Shown: piece by piece, positions 40,001-49,262 of the stretch
Layout: each line of letters starts with the position of its first letter
How positions within the stretch are numbered: position 1 is the first letter of the stretch
DNA from: Verrucomicrobiota bacterium
Lineage (GTDB): Bacteria; Verrucomicrobiota; Verrucomicrobiia; Limisphaerales; J093
NCBI GenBank assembly: GCA_027493615.1
Contig: JAOSKK010000001.1
Coordinates: 425,629 to 489,628, forward strand
Length of the DNA: 64,000 nucleotides
Direction: 5' to 3'
Notes under the pieces: model-generated
What the model was told of the DNA's origin: nothing
Seen by the model: only the letters and a program-made list of their open reading frames with translations
Databases searched by the model: none
Translations under genes and position numbers: made by a program

Positions 40001-42685
40001 CCCGGCACGGTGGTGCTCGGCACCAACGTCCTGGCCACCGTCACCATTGTGGACAACGAAACGCCCGGCAGCGTGGACTTCGAGTTCAACCCCGGCACGG
40101 GCGCCAACGATACCGTCCTCGCCCTCGCCCTCCAGGTCGATGCCAAGGTCGTGCTCGGCGGCCGCTTCACCGAGGTGGATCAGGTCTCGCTCAACCGCAT
40201 CGCCCGCCTGCACGACGACGGTTATCTGGACACCTTCCTCAACCCCGGCGAGGGTTTTGACGACGAGACCTATGCCCTGGCCCTCCAGCCGGACGGCCGC
40301 ATCCTCGTGGGCGGCCGCTTCACCCGCTTTGACACCACCGCCGTCAACCGCCTCGCCCGGCTCAATGCCGATGGGGCGCTCGATCCCGACTTCGCGATCG
40401 GCAACGGCGCCAGCGCGCCGGTCCGCGCCCTGGCGGTCGAGAGCGACGGCACGCTGCTCGTGGGCGGTGAATTCACCACGTTCGGCGGCCAGGCCCGCCA
40501 GCGGATGGCGCGCCTGCGTCCGACCGGCGCCCTGGACCCGGACTTTCGCCCGCTCTTTGATGGCACCGTGCGTGCCCTGGCGGTGCAGACCGATGGCCAG
40601 ATCCTCGTGGGCGGCAGCTTCCGCAATGTCAGCAGCGCCAACCGGCCGTACCTCGTGCGCTTGAATCCCGACGGCACCGTCCAGACCGGGTTCGCCTCGG
40701 GCAACAGCCCGGATGGCGAGGTGCACGCGATCGCGCTCGAACCGAACGGGCGCATCCTCATCGCCGGCGCCTTCCGCAATCTCGGCAGTGTGCCGCGGCG
40801 CGGCGTCGCGCGGCTCAACGCCGACGGTTCACTGGATACCAGCTTCAGCCCCGGCTCCGGCATCAACGGCACGGCCTACGCCGTGGGGGTGGCGGGCGAT
40901 GGGAAGGTGTTGCTGGGCGGCGAATTCACGACCTACAACGAACTCAACCGTAACCGCATCGTGCGCCTGAACCCGAACGGCACGGTCGACACCGGCTTCG
41001 ACGTCGGCAGCGGCGCTAACGGCACGATCTACACGCTCGTGGTCCAGTCGGACACGGCGGTGCTGATCGGCGGGGATTTCACCCAGGTGAAGGGGCTTCC
41101 GCGCCACCGCATCGCCCGCTTGCACGGCGACGAGAAATTCACCGTCAACGTCTTCGAGTTCTCCGCGTCGCTGTACCGGGTGAAGGAAAACGAAGGCCCG
41201 GCGATCATCACCGTCCTCCGCAGCGGGGATCTGACCGTGCCTGCCCAGGTGGATTACTTCACCTCTGACGGCACCGCGACCGCCGGCCAGGACTATGAGA
41301 CCGCCCGGGGCACGCTCGCGTTCGCCGCGGGCGTCACGGAGCGGACCTTCGAGGTTCCCATCCTCAATGATCAGGTGGGCGAAGGCGACGAGACCGTTTT
41401 CCTGACCCTCACCAACCTGCCGCCGAGCTTCACCACCGTGGCCCGGTTGCGGGCGACGCTGGTCATCGAGGACGACGAGAGTGCGGTGGCCTTTGCCCTG
41501 GCCCACTACACGGTCAAGGAAGATGAAGGCCGGGCCAGCATCTCCGTCCGCCGCACCGGTCCCACCGACACCGTGGTCACCGTGGACTACGCGACTCGTG
41601 ACGGCACCGCGCTCGCCGGCCGGGATTACGTGGCCGCCGCCGGGACCCTCACGTTCGAGGCCGGCGTTGTCGAGCGCTCCTTCACCGTGGCCGTCGTGGA
41701 CAATCCGGTGGTCGAACCAGACAAGACGGTGCTGCTCGAGTTGAGCAACCCGCAGGGTGGGGCGGTGCTGGGGAGCCTGGCAACCGCGACCCTGACCATC
41801 ACCGACAACGATCGGGTCGAGAGCTACGCGCTGAACATCACGCCGCCCATCGGAGGGACTGTGACTCCGCCTTCGGGATCCTACCCGGCCGGTTCGTCGC
41901 AGGTGGTCACGGCGGTGGCCGAACGCGGTTTCCGCTTCCGGGCCTGGGAGGGTACGGTCAGTTCGACCGTCAACCCGCTGGTGCTCACGATGGACCGGGA
42001 CTACGTGCTCACGGCCGACTTCGTGCCGACGCAGTACACGTACACGTTTGAGCCGCCCTTCAAGGCGGGCGACCTGACGCAGCCTCCGTGGATCAGCAGT
42101 TCGACGCGTCCCTGGCTCCTTCAGTCGGGCGTGGCCAGTGCGGGCAGCTTCGCCGTTCGCTCGGGCGTGATTGGAGATGGCCAGGAGAGCACGCTGCAAC
42201 TGGTGGTAAACTCGCGCGGAGGTTCGGCGGCGTTCGATGTCCGCGTCAGCTCCGAGGCCAACTGGGACTTCGCCGAGTTCTACGTGGACGGGGTCCGCCT
42301 CCAGCGTTGGAGCGGCAACGTGCCCTGGCGCACCTACCGCTTCAGCCTCACACCCGGCACGCACGCCCTGGCCTGGCGCTATGTGAAGGACAACAACTAC
42401 GCCAGCGGTCTGGACGCCATGTTCGTGGACAACCTCTACGTCCCCGACGCCAGCCCGGATCCGACCGATCCGGCGGCGCAACTGCGCTTGGTCGCCGTGC
42501 CGGGCGCCCTGCAGCTCTGGATCACCGGCAAAGCCGGGCTGACCTACACCCTGGAACAAAGCCCGGACCTCGCCGCCTGGACTGCCGTGGGGAGCTACCC
42601 GAATCCGACCGGCACCGTGGTGGTTCCGCTGACTGTGGACCCCACCAAGGGCACCGTGTTCTATCGCGCCGTCACCACGCCTTAG
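34062..42685 (+). CDS. giant secreted metalloprotease / Calx-beta / delta-60 protein
   Basis: About 2,870 residues. MKVFKWSLAGLAIFFVCLSF is an N-terminal membrane/signal segment; one base (C) appears lost near 34245, after which 8.4 kb read without a break. Order: a metalloprotease domain with HEIGHCYGLGH (near residue 446), the HExxHxxGxxH zinc site of metzincins, and a later FDVMGGG that could supply the Met-turn; a PKD-like domain (NRPVTFTVNAVDPNDDPLAY); a carboxypeptidase-regulatory-like domain (ISGVVLDDKGEPLADVRVAN); nine Calx-beta domains (about 860-2000); seven delta-60 repeats (YALALQPDGRILVGGRF type); two more Calx-beta; an InlB-like repeat; a jelly-roll (AAFDVRVSSEANWDFAEFYV); and a C-terminal YTLEQSPDLAAW domain. 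Likely a calcium-dependent surface or secreted giant; substrate unknown. Confidence 0.88.
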
Positions 42686-42705
42686 CCGGGGACCTCGTAC
42701 CCGCG

Positions 42706-42776
42706 GTAGGCGCCGACGTGAGGAGGCGAAGTGGCGTTGCCACCGGCTCACAGCGCCTCCTCACGTCGGCGCCTAC
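42706..42776 (+). repeat. hairpin repeat, copy 2 (perfect 23-bp arms, 25-nt loop)
   Basis: Left arm 42706-42728 and right arm 42754-42776 are perfect reverse complements; the loop is exactly 25 nt. It starts 21 nt after the stop codon of the giant gene. There is no T-tract, so it is not a standard terminator. Confidence 0.93.
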
Positions 42777-42979
42777 GGCTGTCGGCCAGGTCCGGCCCCC
42801 AGCCCTGGCGCGCCGTTGGATCCCGGTGGTTTCACTGGCCGGTTCGTCCTCAACCTGTATCGGAACCATGAATTCGATGGGGCGAGGGACGCAGGGAAAC
42901 GGGCCAAGGTCGAAGGAGGAGGGACCAAGTGTGAAGGGCGAAGGGCGAAGGAGGAGGGACGAGGTTAGAAGGGCGAAGG

Positions 42980-43597
42980 GCGAGTTCCGCACCGCCCTGC
43001 CGTCGCGGAGCGTGTGGAGTGCGGCGTCTTCCAGCGCCGCTTTTCGTTCAGCCGTCCCCACGCAAAGCGGCGGTCAACCGCACGCACTCCAAACGCTGGC
43101 GCGAGGTCCGCACCGTCTTGCAGTGCGCGAAGCGTGTGGAGTGCGGCGTCTTCCAGCGCCGCTTTTCGTTCAGCCGTCCCCACGCAAAGCGGCGGTCAAC
43201 CGCACGCACTCCAAACGCTGGCGCGAGGTCCGCACCGTCTTGCAGTGCGCGAAGCGTGTGGAGTGCGGCGTCTTCCAGCGCCGCTTTTCGTTCAGTCGCC
43301 CCCACGCAAAGCGGCGGTCAACCGCACGCACTCCAAACGCTGGCGCGAGGTCCGCACCGTCTTGCAGTGCGCGAAGCGTGTGGAGTGCGGCGTCTTCCAG
43401 CGCCGCTTTTCGTTCAGTCGCCCCCACGCAAAGCGGCGGTCAACCGCACGCACTCCAAACGCTGGCGCGAAGTCCGCACCGTCTTGCAGTGCGCGGAGCG
43501 TGTGGAGTGCGGCGTCTTCCAGCGCCGCTGTTGGTTCAGCCGCCCCCACGCAAAGCGGCGGTCAACCGCACGCACTCCAAACGCTGGCGCGAGGCCT
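42980..43597 (+). repeat. 122-bp tandem repeat array, five units
   Basis: The word GTGTGGAGTGCGGCG recurs at 43012, 43134, 43256, 43378 and 43500, an exact 122-bp period. Units differ by only a few bases. Each contains an outer inverted pair (GCGTGTGGAGTGCG with CGCACTCCAAACGC) and an inner one (GCGCCGCTTTT with AAAGCGGCG), joined by about 36 bp (GCGAGGTCCGCACCGTCTTG). The period is not a multiple of three, yet several frames stay open; I regard those open frames as artefacts. Upstream, 42777-42979 holds only purine-rich GGGCGAAGG-like simple sequence and no gene that I can see. Confidence 0.93.
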
Positions 43598-43640
43598 GGC
43601 CTCATGGCCTGTCGTCTTTCCACGTCTTTTTCCTGTTCAA

Positions 43641-43949
43641 ATGGCTGGATCCATGAAAAGGAAGCACTTGGGGTGCGGCCCGAAGACCGTGACCCCGGCA
43701 CGCATGCGCACCGCACGATCGCTGGTTCGACATCTGGATGTCCGCCCCTTGCTGGCGCGGGGGGAGGAGCCCTTTTCAACGATCCGCCGGGCCGTGGATG
43801 CCTTGCGTCCCGGCGAGGGTCTGGCAGTGACGGCGCCCTTTCTGCCGTCGCCGCTGATCGAGAAGCTGGGGAGCGAAGGGTTCGAATCCGAGGTCGAGCA
43901 GGTGGGCGGCGGCGCCTGGACGGTGGTGTTCCGGCGCGCGCGCGATTGA
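43641..43949 (+). CDS. DUF2249 domain protein
   Basis: Intact, 102 residues from 43641 or 97 from 43656 (MKRKHLGCG). The conserved DUF2249 core begins LDVRPLLARGEEPFSTIRRA and continues LRPGEGLAVTAPFLPSPLIE, ending in the beta strand AWTVVFRRA. This TusA/SirA-like small fold is common beside hemerythrin, nitrosative-stress and denitrification genes; its biochemical function is not established. It is followed 10 nt later by a Crp/Fnr regulator, so the pair is probably one operon. The N-terminal 20 residues lie immediately downstream of the tandem array, and the reading frame is open back through the array, so the true start is uncertain. Confidence 0.72.
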   Translation: MAGSMKRKHLGCGPKTVTPARMRTARSLVRHLDVRPLLARGEEPFSTIRRAVDALRPGEGLAVTAPFLPSPLIEKLGSEGFESEVEQVGGGAWTVVFRRARD

Positions 43950-43959
43950 TACGCTCCCC

Positions 43960-44680
43960 ATGACTCCCGCGCAATTCGCCGAACTCAAGCAGATCGCCGT
44001 GGTCAGTGCCTTGCAGGCCTGCCAGCTCTTTTCCGGACTCGCCAGCGCTGATCTGCGCAACGTGGCGGCGATCACCGTCCTCAAGCCGTTGCGGAAAGGG
44101 GACTATCTGTTCCGCGAAGGGGAGCCGTCGCGCGGTTTCTATGTGGTGCAACAGGGCGCCATCAACGTGCATCGCGTGGGGGCTTCGGGGAAGGAGCAGG
44201 TCATCCACGTGTTCCGGGCGGGGAATCGTTTGCCGAAGCGACGCTCGCGACCGAGACGGGGTATCCGGCGGACGCGCGGGCGCTGGAGCCGAGCCAGGTG
44301 TTGCTCGTGCAGAAGCAGGAGTTCATCGGGCTTTGCGGCAGCACCCGGGTCTGGCCCTGCGCATGTTGGGGGCGATGAGCCAGCATCTGCGCGTGCTCGT
44401 GGGCCTGCTGGATGACCTGACGCTCAAGGACGTCGAGACCCGCCTGGCCAACTGGCTGATCAAGCGATGTCCGGACCGGGAGGGCACGCGGCCGGTGGTG
44501 ATCGAGCTGCCCATGACCAAGCGGGTGCTGGCAGCCGAGCTGGGCACGGTGAGCGAGACGTTTTCGCGGACGCTGGCGAAGTTCCGCGAGCAGGAACTCG
44601 TGGCGGTGAAGGGCCGTCGTCTGACGGTGCTGTCACCGGCGCGGCTGACGGCGCTCCTGCGGAAGCACCTGGGCGAGTGA
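43960..44680 (+). CDS. Crp/Fnr-family transcriptional regulator (two frameshifts)
   Basis: MTPAQFAELKQIAVVSALQA leads into a cyclic-nucleotide-binding-type domain: LFSGLASADLRNVAAITVLK, KGDYLFREGEPSRGFYVVQQ and GAINVHRVGASGKEQVIHVF. Frame changes near 44225 and 44335 interrupt the domain end (ATLATETGYPADARALEPSQ). The dimerisation helix (LGAMSQHLRVLVGLLDDLTL) and a C-terminal winged helix (LPMTKRVLAAELGTVSETFS, RTLAKFREQELVAVKGRRLT) follow. No N-terminal Cys cluster for an iron-sulphur centre is seen, so it resembles Dnr-type heme or NO sensors more than Fnr. Pairing with DUF2249 supports a nitrosative or low-oxygen signal, which is inference. Confidence 0.85.
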
Positions 44681-44792
44681 TCCGCCGAGGCCGGTGCGGG
44701 CACGCCGCTGTGGCGGGGACGCGGCTTGCCGGGGGACCGTGGGTCGGGGAAACTTTTGGTGGAACGCGGTTTTGTACTTCCAACTTTGCGGT

Positions 44793-46070
44793 ATGCCGAA
44801 ATTCGCCTACAAGGCCCGGCGCCGTTCCGGCGAGCTGGTGCAGGACGAGATTGACGCGGCGGACCGGCCGGCGGCGGTGCTCAAGCTGCAGCAGTCCGGG
44901 CTGTTCCCGCTGATGGTCGAGATGGCGCGCGGGGCGGCGGTGACGGCGCGGCGGGAGCGGGCGGCGCGTGGCGGAGGCACGGCGAGTCTCCTGCCCGAGG
45001 CGTTGCGGCGGGTGCTGCAACGGCAGCGCAAGCCGCGCCTGGCCGAGCTGGCCACGTACGCGCAGCAGCTCACCAACCTGCTCAAGGCGGGGATGCCGCT
45101 GACGCTGGCGCTCAACAGCATGTCGCACCTGGGTTCGAAGGGCATCCCGGCCGAGGTCAGCCGCCAGCTCAAGCAGGATGTCATGGAGGGGAAGAGCCTG
45201 TCCGAGGCGATGTCGCGTCAGCCACGGGTGTTCTCGGATCTGTTCGTGAACATGGTGCGGGCGGGCGAGCAGAGCGGGGCCATGGTGGATGTGCTCGAGC
45301 GGTTGGCCCACCACTTCGAGCGCTTCTCCGAGGTGCGACAGAAGCTGATCTCGGCGATGATCTATCCGGCCGTGGTCTGCTGCGTGGGGGTGGTGATCAT
45401 CTTCTTCTTCATGACCGTCATGCTGCCGAAGTTCCTGGTGATCTTCGAGGGCATGAAAGGCGTGACCCTGCCGGCGTCGACGCGGCTCCTGATCGGGCTG
45501 AGCGATTTCTTCAAGGGCTATTGGTGGCTGTTTCCGGCGGTGGGGCTCGTGGCGGTCGTCCTGTACAACCGGTACAAGGCGACCGAACCCGGCGCCCTGG
45601 CGATCGACCGGCTCTACATGCGCGCGCCGGTGCTGGGGCGGGTGGTGCGGCTGACCCTGTTCAGCCAGTTTGCACGCACCCTCGGAACGCTGCTGCAAAA
45701 CGGTGTCCCGGTGCTGACGGCGCTGCGGATCACCGAGCAGGTGATCAGCAACCGGGTGATTCGCGCCGCGATCGCCGGGACACGCGAGGCGGTGACCGAT
45801 GGCAAGAGCCTGGCGCAGCCGCTGGCGCGCAGCGAGGTGTTCCCGCAGTTGATGATCGACCTGGTGCGCATCGGCGAGGAAACCGGGGACGTCGCCGGCG
45901 CGCTGCGCAACGTGGCCGAGACCTACGAAAACGAACTCACCATCGCGCTCCGCGTGATGACCAACCTGATCGAACCCGCGATGATCATCCTCATGGCCGT
46001 GGGCGTGGGCTTCCTGCTCTTCAGCGTCCTGTCCGCCATGTTCCAGATCACCGCCAACCTGGGACGCTGA
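44793..46070 (+). CDS. gspF: type II secretion / type IV pilus inner-membrane platform protein GspF/PilC
   Basis: Intact 425 residues starting MPKFAYKARRRSGELVQDEI, the usual N-terminal strand of GspF. Two homologous T2SF domains are visible: LATYAQQLTNLLKAGMPLTLAL and LFSQFARTLGTLLQNGVPVL, each followed by the EGKSLSEAM or DGKSLAQPL signature, with membrane spans after each (AVVCCVGVVIIFFFMTVMLP; a final MIILMAVGVGFLLFSVL). It anchors the assembly ATPase and guides pseudopilin polymerisation. The stop TGA overlaps the next ATG (TGATG), so the pseudopilin genes are co-translated. Confidence 0.93.
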   Translation: MPKFAYKARRRSGELVQDEIDAADRPAAVLKLQQSGLFPLMVEMARGAAVTARRERAARGGGTASLLPEALRRVLQRQRKPRLAELATYAQQLTNLLKAGMPLTLALNSMSHLGSKGIPAEVSRQLKQDVMEGKSLSEAMSRQPRVFSDLFVNMVRAGEQSGAMVDVLERLAHHFERFSEVRQKLISAMIYPAVVCCVGVVIIFFFMTVMLPKFLVIFEGMKGVTLPASTRLLIGLSDFFKGYWWLFPAVGLVAVVLYNRYKATEPGALAIDRLYMRAPVLGRVVRLTLFSQFARTLGTLLQNGVPVLTALRITEQVISNRVIRAAIAGTREAVTDGKSLAQPLARSEVFPQLMIDLVRIGEETGDVAGALRNVAETYENELTIALRVMTNLIEPAMIILMAVGVGFLLFSVLSAMFQITANLGR

Positions 46071-46685
46071 TGCGAACCCGCCGACCTCCGTCCTGTCGGC
46101 CACGCGGTGCCCCCGGCCGCCGGGCCCGGGGCTTCACGTTGTTCGAGATCATGATGGTCCTCGCGATCCTCGTGATCATCGTGGGCGTCGGCTTGCCGGC
46201 GATGATCTCGACCGTCCGCAAGGGGCCGATGCGTCAGGCGCTGGCGGACCTTGAGGAGGGCTTCCTGCGCGCGCGCATGCGGGCAATTCTCACCGGTCAG
46301 CCGGCTGAGCTGGTCATCCGCGCCGCCGACGGAACGCTCACGCTCCGTTCGGTGAGCGAAGGGGTGGCCCCGTCGGTGGGAGCGGGCGTGTCCTTCTCGA
46401 CAGCGGATCGGGGCGAGGAGTTCCGCGAGACGGCCGGAGGTTCAGACCGCTCCACGACCAGTGATCTGCCCGAGTTCTCGGCCAAACTCGACGAGAGCGT
46501 GGCCTTCAAACAGCTCACGATAAGTCTACGGGATGTGATGGACGAGACCGAGGCGGCGGTGCGGTTCTACCCCCAACGGCACGTGCGACGCGTTGACGGC
46601 GTTGCTGGTCTCGGAGGCGGGGCAGGAACGCGCGGTGACGCTGGAGATCACGACCGGCCGGATGGGTCTGGAGGTGATCCGATGA
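46070..46685 (+). CDS. gspH: GspH-like type II pseudopilin (one frameshift)
   Basis: The prepilin signature GFTLFEIMMVLAILVIIVGV begins near residue 22: cleavage by the prepilin peptidase after Gly, Phe at +1, Glu at +5. The remaining soluble domain (ALADLEEGFLRARMRAILTG, QPAELVIRAADGTLTLRSVS) fits GspH/FimT. A frame change near 46575 (CTACCCCCAACGG) restores FYPNGTCDALTALLV and the ending TLEITTGRMGLEVIR at TGA 46683-46685, overlapping the next start by ATGA. Minor pseudopilin at the tip region of the pseudopilus. Confidence 0.85.
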
Positions 46686-47209
46686 GGATCGAACGTGCGA
46701 CCACCGGGTGCGATGGCGTTCGGCGGATGGGGACAGAAGGCCGCGCAGCGAACGAAGGGCCCGCGGCAGCCCGCCGACCGGGCCTTTCGTTCCCTTCGAA
46801 AGCCTTCACGTTACTCGAGGTGATGATTGCCATGGCGATCTTCTTCATGGCGGTGTTCGCCATCCTCGGGCTGGTGGCGCAGAACCTCCAGATTGCGCGA
46901 AACCTGAGCCTGGGCGAGATCGATGTCAGTACCGTGGCCGTGGAACTGACGCTGCAGACGTTGACGAACCGGGAGATGAGCGAAGGGTTTGTGAGCGGCG
47001 ATTTCGGCGAGACCTACCCGGGGGCGAGCTGGACGGCCAGCCTGTACCTCGTGTCGTCGAACGCCGGGGGCTTGCGCACGCGTTCGTCCGGGGGCGGCCT
47101 GTACCAGGCGGACATCACGATCAATTGGCCGCAGAACAATCTGGTGAAGGAGAAGAAGGCCAGCCTGCTGCTGTACCGCCCGAATCTCGGCGGCGTGGCC
47201 GGGAGATGA
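46682..47209 (+). CDS. gspI: GspI-like type II pseudopilin
   Basis: Intact. From ATG 46682, a 40-residue basic leader precedes the prepilin motif AFTLLEVMIAMAIFFMAVFA (Phe +1, Glu +5); a leader this long is unusual, and a start nearer the motif is possible. The following domain, IARNLSLGEIDVSTVAVELT, fits a minor pseudopilin of the I type. Overlaps gspH by 4 nt and ends one base before the next start at 47211. Confidence 0.85.
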   Translation: MRIERATTGCDGVRRMGTEGRAANEGPAAARRPGLSFPSKAFTLLEVMIAMAIFFMAVFAILGLVAQNLQIARNLSLGEIDVSTVAVELTLQTLTNREMSEGFVSGDFGETYPGASWTASLYLVSSNAGGLRTRSSGGGLYQADITINWPQNNLVKEKKASLLLYRPNLGGVAGR

Positions 47210-47210
47210 C

Positions 47211-48086
47211 ATGGAGCAGACCCACCAGCATCGAGTCGGACATCACCGCGGTCGGGGCGCTGTGACACGGTGGCGAACCTCGTCGCGGGTGGCTGGCTTT
47301 TCGCTGCTCGAGTTGATGCTGGCGCTGGCGATCTTTGGGATGGTCATCACCGCCATCTACTCGACCTGGACGGCGGTCCTGCGCACGGCGCGGGTGGGGA
47401 ATGATGTGACGGCGGCGGCCCAGCGCACGCGGATCGCGACGCGCACCCTCGAGGACGCCCTGCTCTCGGCGGTGATGTTCCAGGCCAACGGACGGCTCTA
47501 CGCGTTTGAAGCGGACACCAGCGGCGACTACGCGCTGTTGAGCTTTGTCTCCCGGCTGCCCCGGTCCTTTCCCGGAAGCGGTTACTTCGGCGATCTGGTC
47601 GTGCGCCGGGTTGAGTTCGTCGTGGAAGGGGCCCGCGACGGAACCAACGACCTCGTGCTGCGGCAGCTCCCGATACTGCAGGAGGACCGCGACGCGGAGG
47701 ACCTGCATCGGATTGTGCTGGCGCGTGACGTCACGCGGTTCACGGTCGAGTTCCTCGGCCAGCCGGGGACGCCGGCGGCGTCACGGACCGGAGAGTGGCT
47801 GACCGAGTGGCCCTTCACCAACGCGATGCCCTGGCTGGTCCGTTTCCAGCTCGCCTTCGGCCGGTCCGTTGACCGGAACGGCCGCCCGCACCAACTGGCC
47901 GTCCGCACCGTCCACCTGCCGAGCATCACCGTGCCCACGGCGTCCTCGGCGGGGGCGGCGCCGCCGCCGCAGCAACCCCCGGGGGCGCCCCCAGGAGCCC
48001 CGCCGGGGGTGTTGCCTCCAGGCCAGCAAGCGCCGCCGGGGCAAGTCCTCCCGCCCGGCGCGGTTTCGCTGGGACCGTCGGGATAG
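47211..48086 (+). CDS. gspJ: GspJ-like type II pseudopilin
   Basis: Intact 291 residues. Prepilin motif GFSLLELMLALAIFGMVITA near residue 29, then the J-type helix (AVLRTARVGNDVTAAAQRTR). The C-terminal 50 residues are an unusual Pro/Gly/Ala-rich tail (PPGAPPGAPPGVLPPGQQAP) absent from classical GspJ. Forms the tip complex with GspI and GspK. The preceding stop and this start are adjacent, so translation is coupled. Confidence 0.87.
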   Translation: MEQTHQHRVGHHRGRGAVTRWRTSSRVAGFSLLELMLALAIFGMVITAIYSTWTAVLRTARVGNDVTAAAQRTRIATRTLEDALLSAVMFQANGRLYAFEADTSGDYALLSFVSRLPRSFPGSGYFGDLVVRRVEFVVEGARDGTNDLVLRQLPILQEDRDAEDLHRIVLARDVTRFTVEFLGQPGTPAASRTGEWLTEWPFTNAMPWLVRFQLAFGRSVDRNGRPHQLAVRTVHLPSITVPTASSAGAAPPPQQPPGAPPGAPPGVLPPGQQAPPGQVLPPGAVSLGPSG

Positions 48087-48097
48087 AGGAGGCGACC

Positions 48098-49224
48098 ATG
48101 CGTGTTCCGACGAGTCCTCCGCGCGGGTTCGCGTTGATCCTGGTGATGACCATCATCTTCGTGTTGGCCATCCTGGCGGGGGGCTTCGCCTTCTCGATGA
48201 AGGTGGAGAGCCGGCTGGCCGCCAACGCGAACGACGAGTCCGAGCTGGAATGGATGGGGCGTTCGGGGGTGGAGCTGGCCAAGTACGTGTTGGATCAATC
48301 GGCGCGGCTGGGCGCCCGCTACACGTCGCTCAATCAACTCTGGGCAGGCGGGCCGGGGGATGGACAGGAGACCAACAGCCCGATGATGGGCGTGAACCTC
48401 GCCCACTACGAACTGGGCTTGGGCCATCTGTCCGTGCGGATCATCGACCTCGAACGCAAACTGAACATCAACCGGCTGGCGGCGCTCGGCCCGGCGCAGT
48501 CCGGTGGCCAGGACCTGTTGCAGCGCGCGATGATGGTCATGCAAGTGGACGCCAGCGAGTCCGCCGTGATCGTGGATTCGATCCGTGACTGGTGGGATCC
48601 GGATGATCGGACCGGGTTGAGCGGCGCGGAGAGCGACTTCTACCTGGCCCGGCAGCACCCGCACTTCGCCAAGAACGGACCGATTGATGATCTGGCGGAG
48701 TTGTTGCTGGTGAACGGGGTCACCCCCGAGCTTTACTGGGGCCCGCGTTGGGGGGCGCACCAGCGCCAGTTCATCGAGTCCCGGCGGGGGCGTCGCGCCC
48801 GGGAGGAGGGGCTGACCGCGACGTATCCGGTCGGTCTGGTCGATCTGTTCACGGCGTTGTCCAGCGGCGCTGTGAACATCAACACGGCACCCGTTCCCGT
48901 GCTGCAGGTGGCCCTCGGCGTGACCGACGACATCGCCGCCGACATCATCCGGTTCCGGTCAGGATTGGACGGGGCGGAAGGGACGGAGGACGACACGCCG
49001 TTCCAGAACACGGCGATGCTGGCAGTGCCGGGGATGGAGGCCCAACCCCCAATGCCCGTGCGCCCTTGACGGTGATCAGCACCCACTTCGAGGTCACCGT
49101 CGACGTGTATCTGGGACGGACGCACCGGCAATGTGTGGCGATCCTGGGTCGCAACGTGCCGGGCGCAGCCGGGGCGCTGGCGGGTGAGGGCGGGGTGCGG
49201 GTGTTACAGTTCAGTTGGCGTTAG
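48098..49224 (+). CDS. gspK: GspK-like type II secretion pseudopilin (one frameshift)
   Basis: MRVPTSPPRGFALILVMTII gives a prepilin-like N-terminus without Glu at +5, as is characteristic of GspK. The GspK globular domain follows: LSVRIIDLERKLNINRLAAL, VIVDSIRDWWDPDDRTGLSG, KNGPIDDLAELLLVNGVTPE, and the helix-hairpin-helix-like ALSSGAVNINTAPVPVLQVA. A frame change near 49045 (CCCAACCCCC) leads to the last strand (STHFEVTVDVYLGRTHRQCV) and the ending VLQFSWR at 49224. Caps the pseudopilus tip. Genes for GspE, GspG, GspL and GspM are not in the window. Confidence 0.88.
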
Positions 49225-49262
49225 CTGAGGCAGGCCAGATGACGCGTGAGAATGCGACTGCT

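Noticed and set aside
35945..40726. 1,593-codon open frame on the minus strand
   Set aside because: It is antisense to the intact Calx-beta/delta-60 gene, has a His/Arg/Asp/Val-rich composition mirroring GC-rich codons of the plus strand, and shows no domain. It is a shadow of the real gene.
42980..43597. Possible CRISPR array
   Set aside because: Units are 122 bp with no unique spacers; the whole unit repeats almost identically. It is a tandem repeat, not a CRISPR array.
42980..43963. Long open frames through the 122-bp array, in more than one frame
   Set aside because: The period is not a multiple of three and the same peptide phrases recur in different frames (VWSAASSSAAF, MECGVFQRRFSFSRP). 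The frames are open because the repeat lacks stops, not because it codes.
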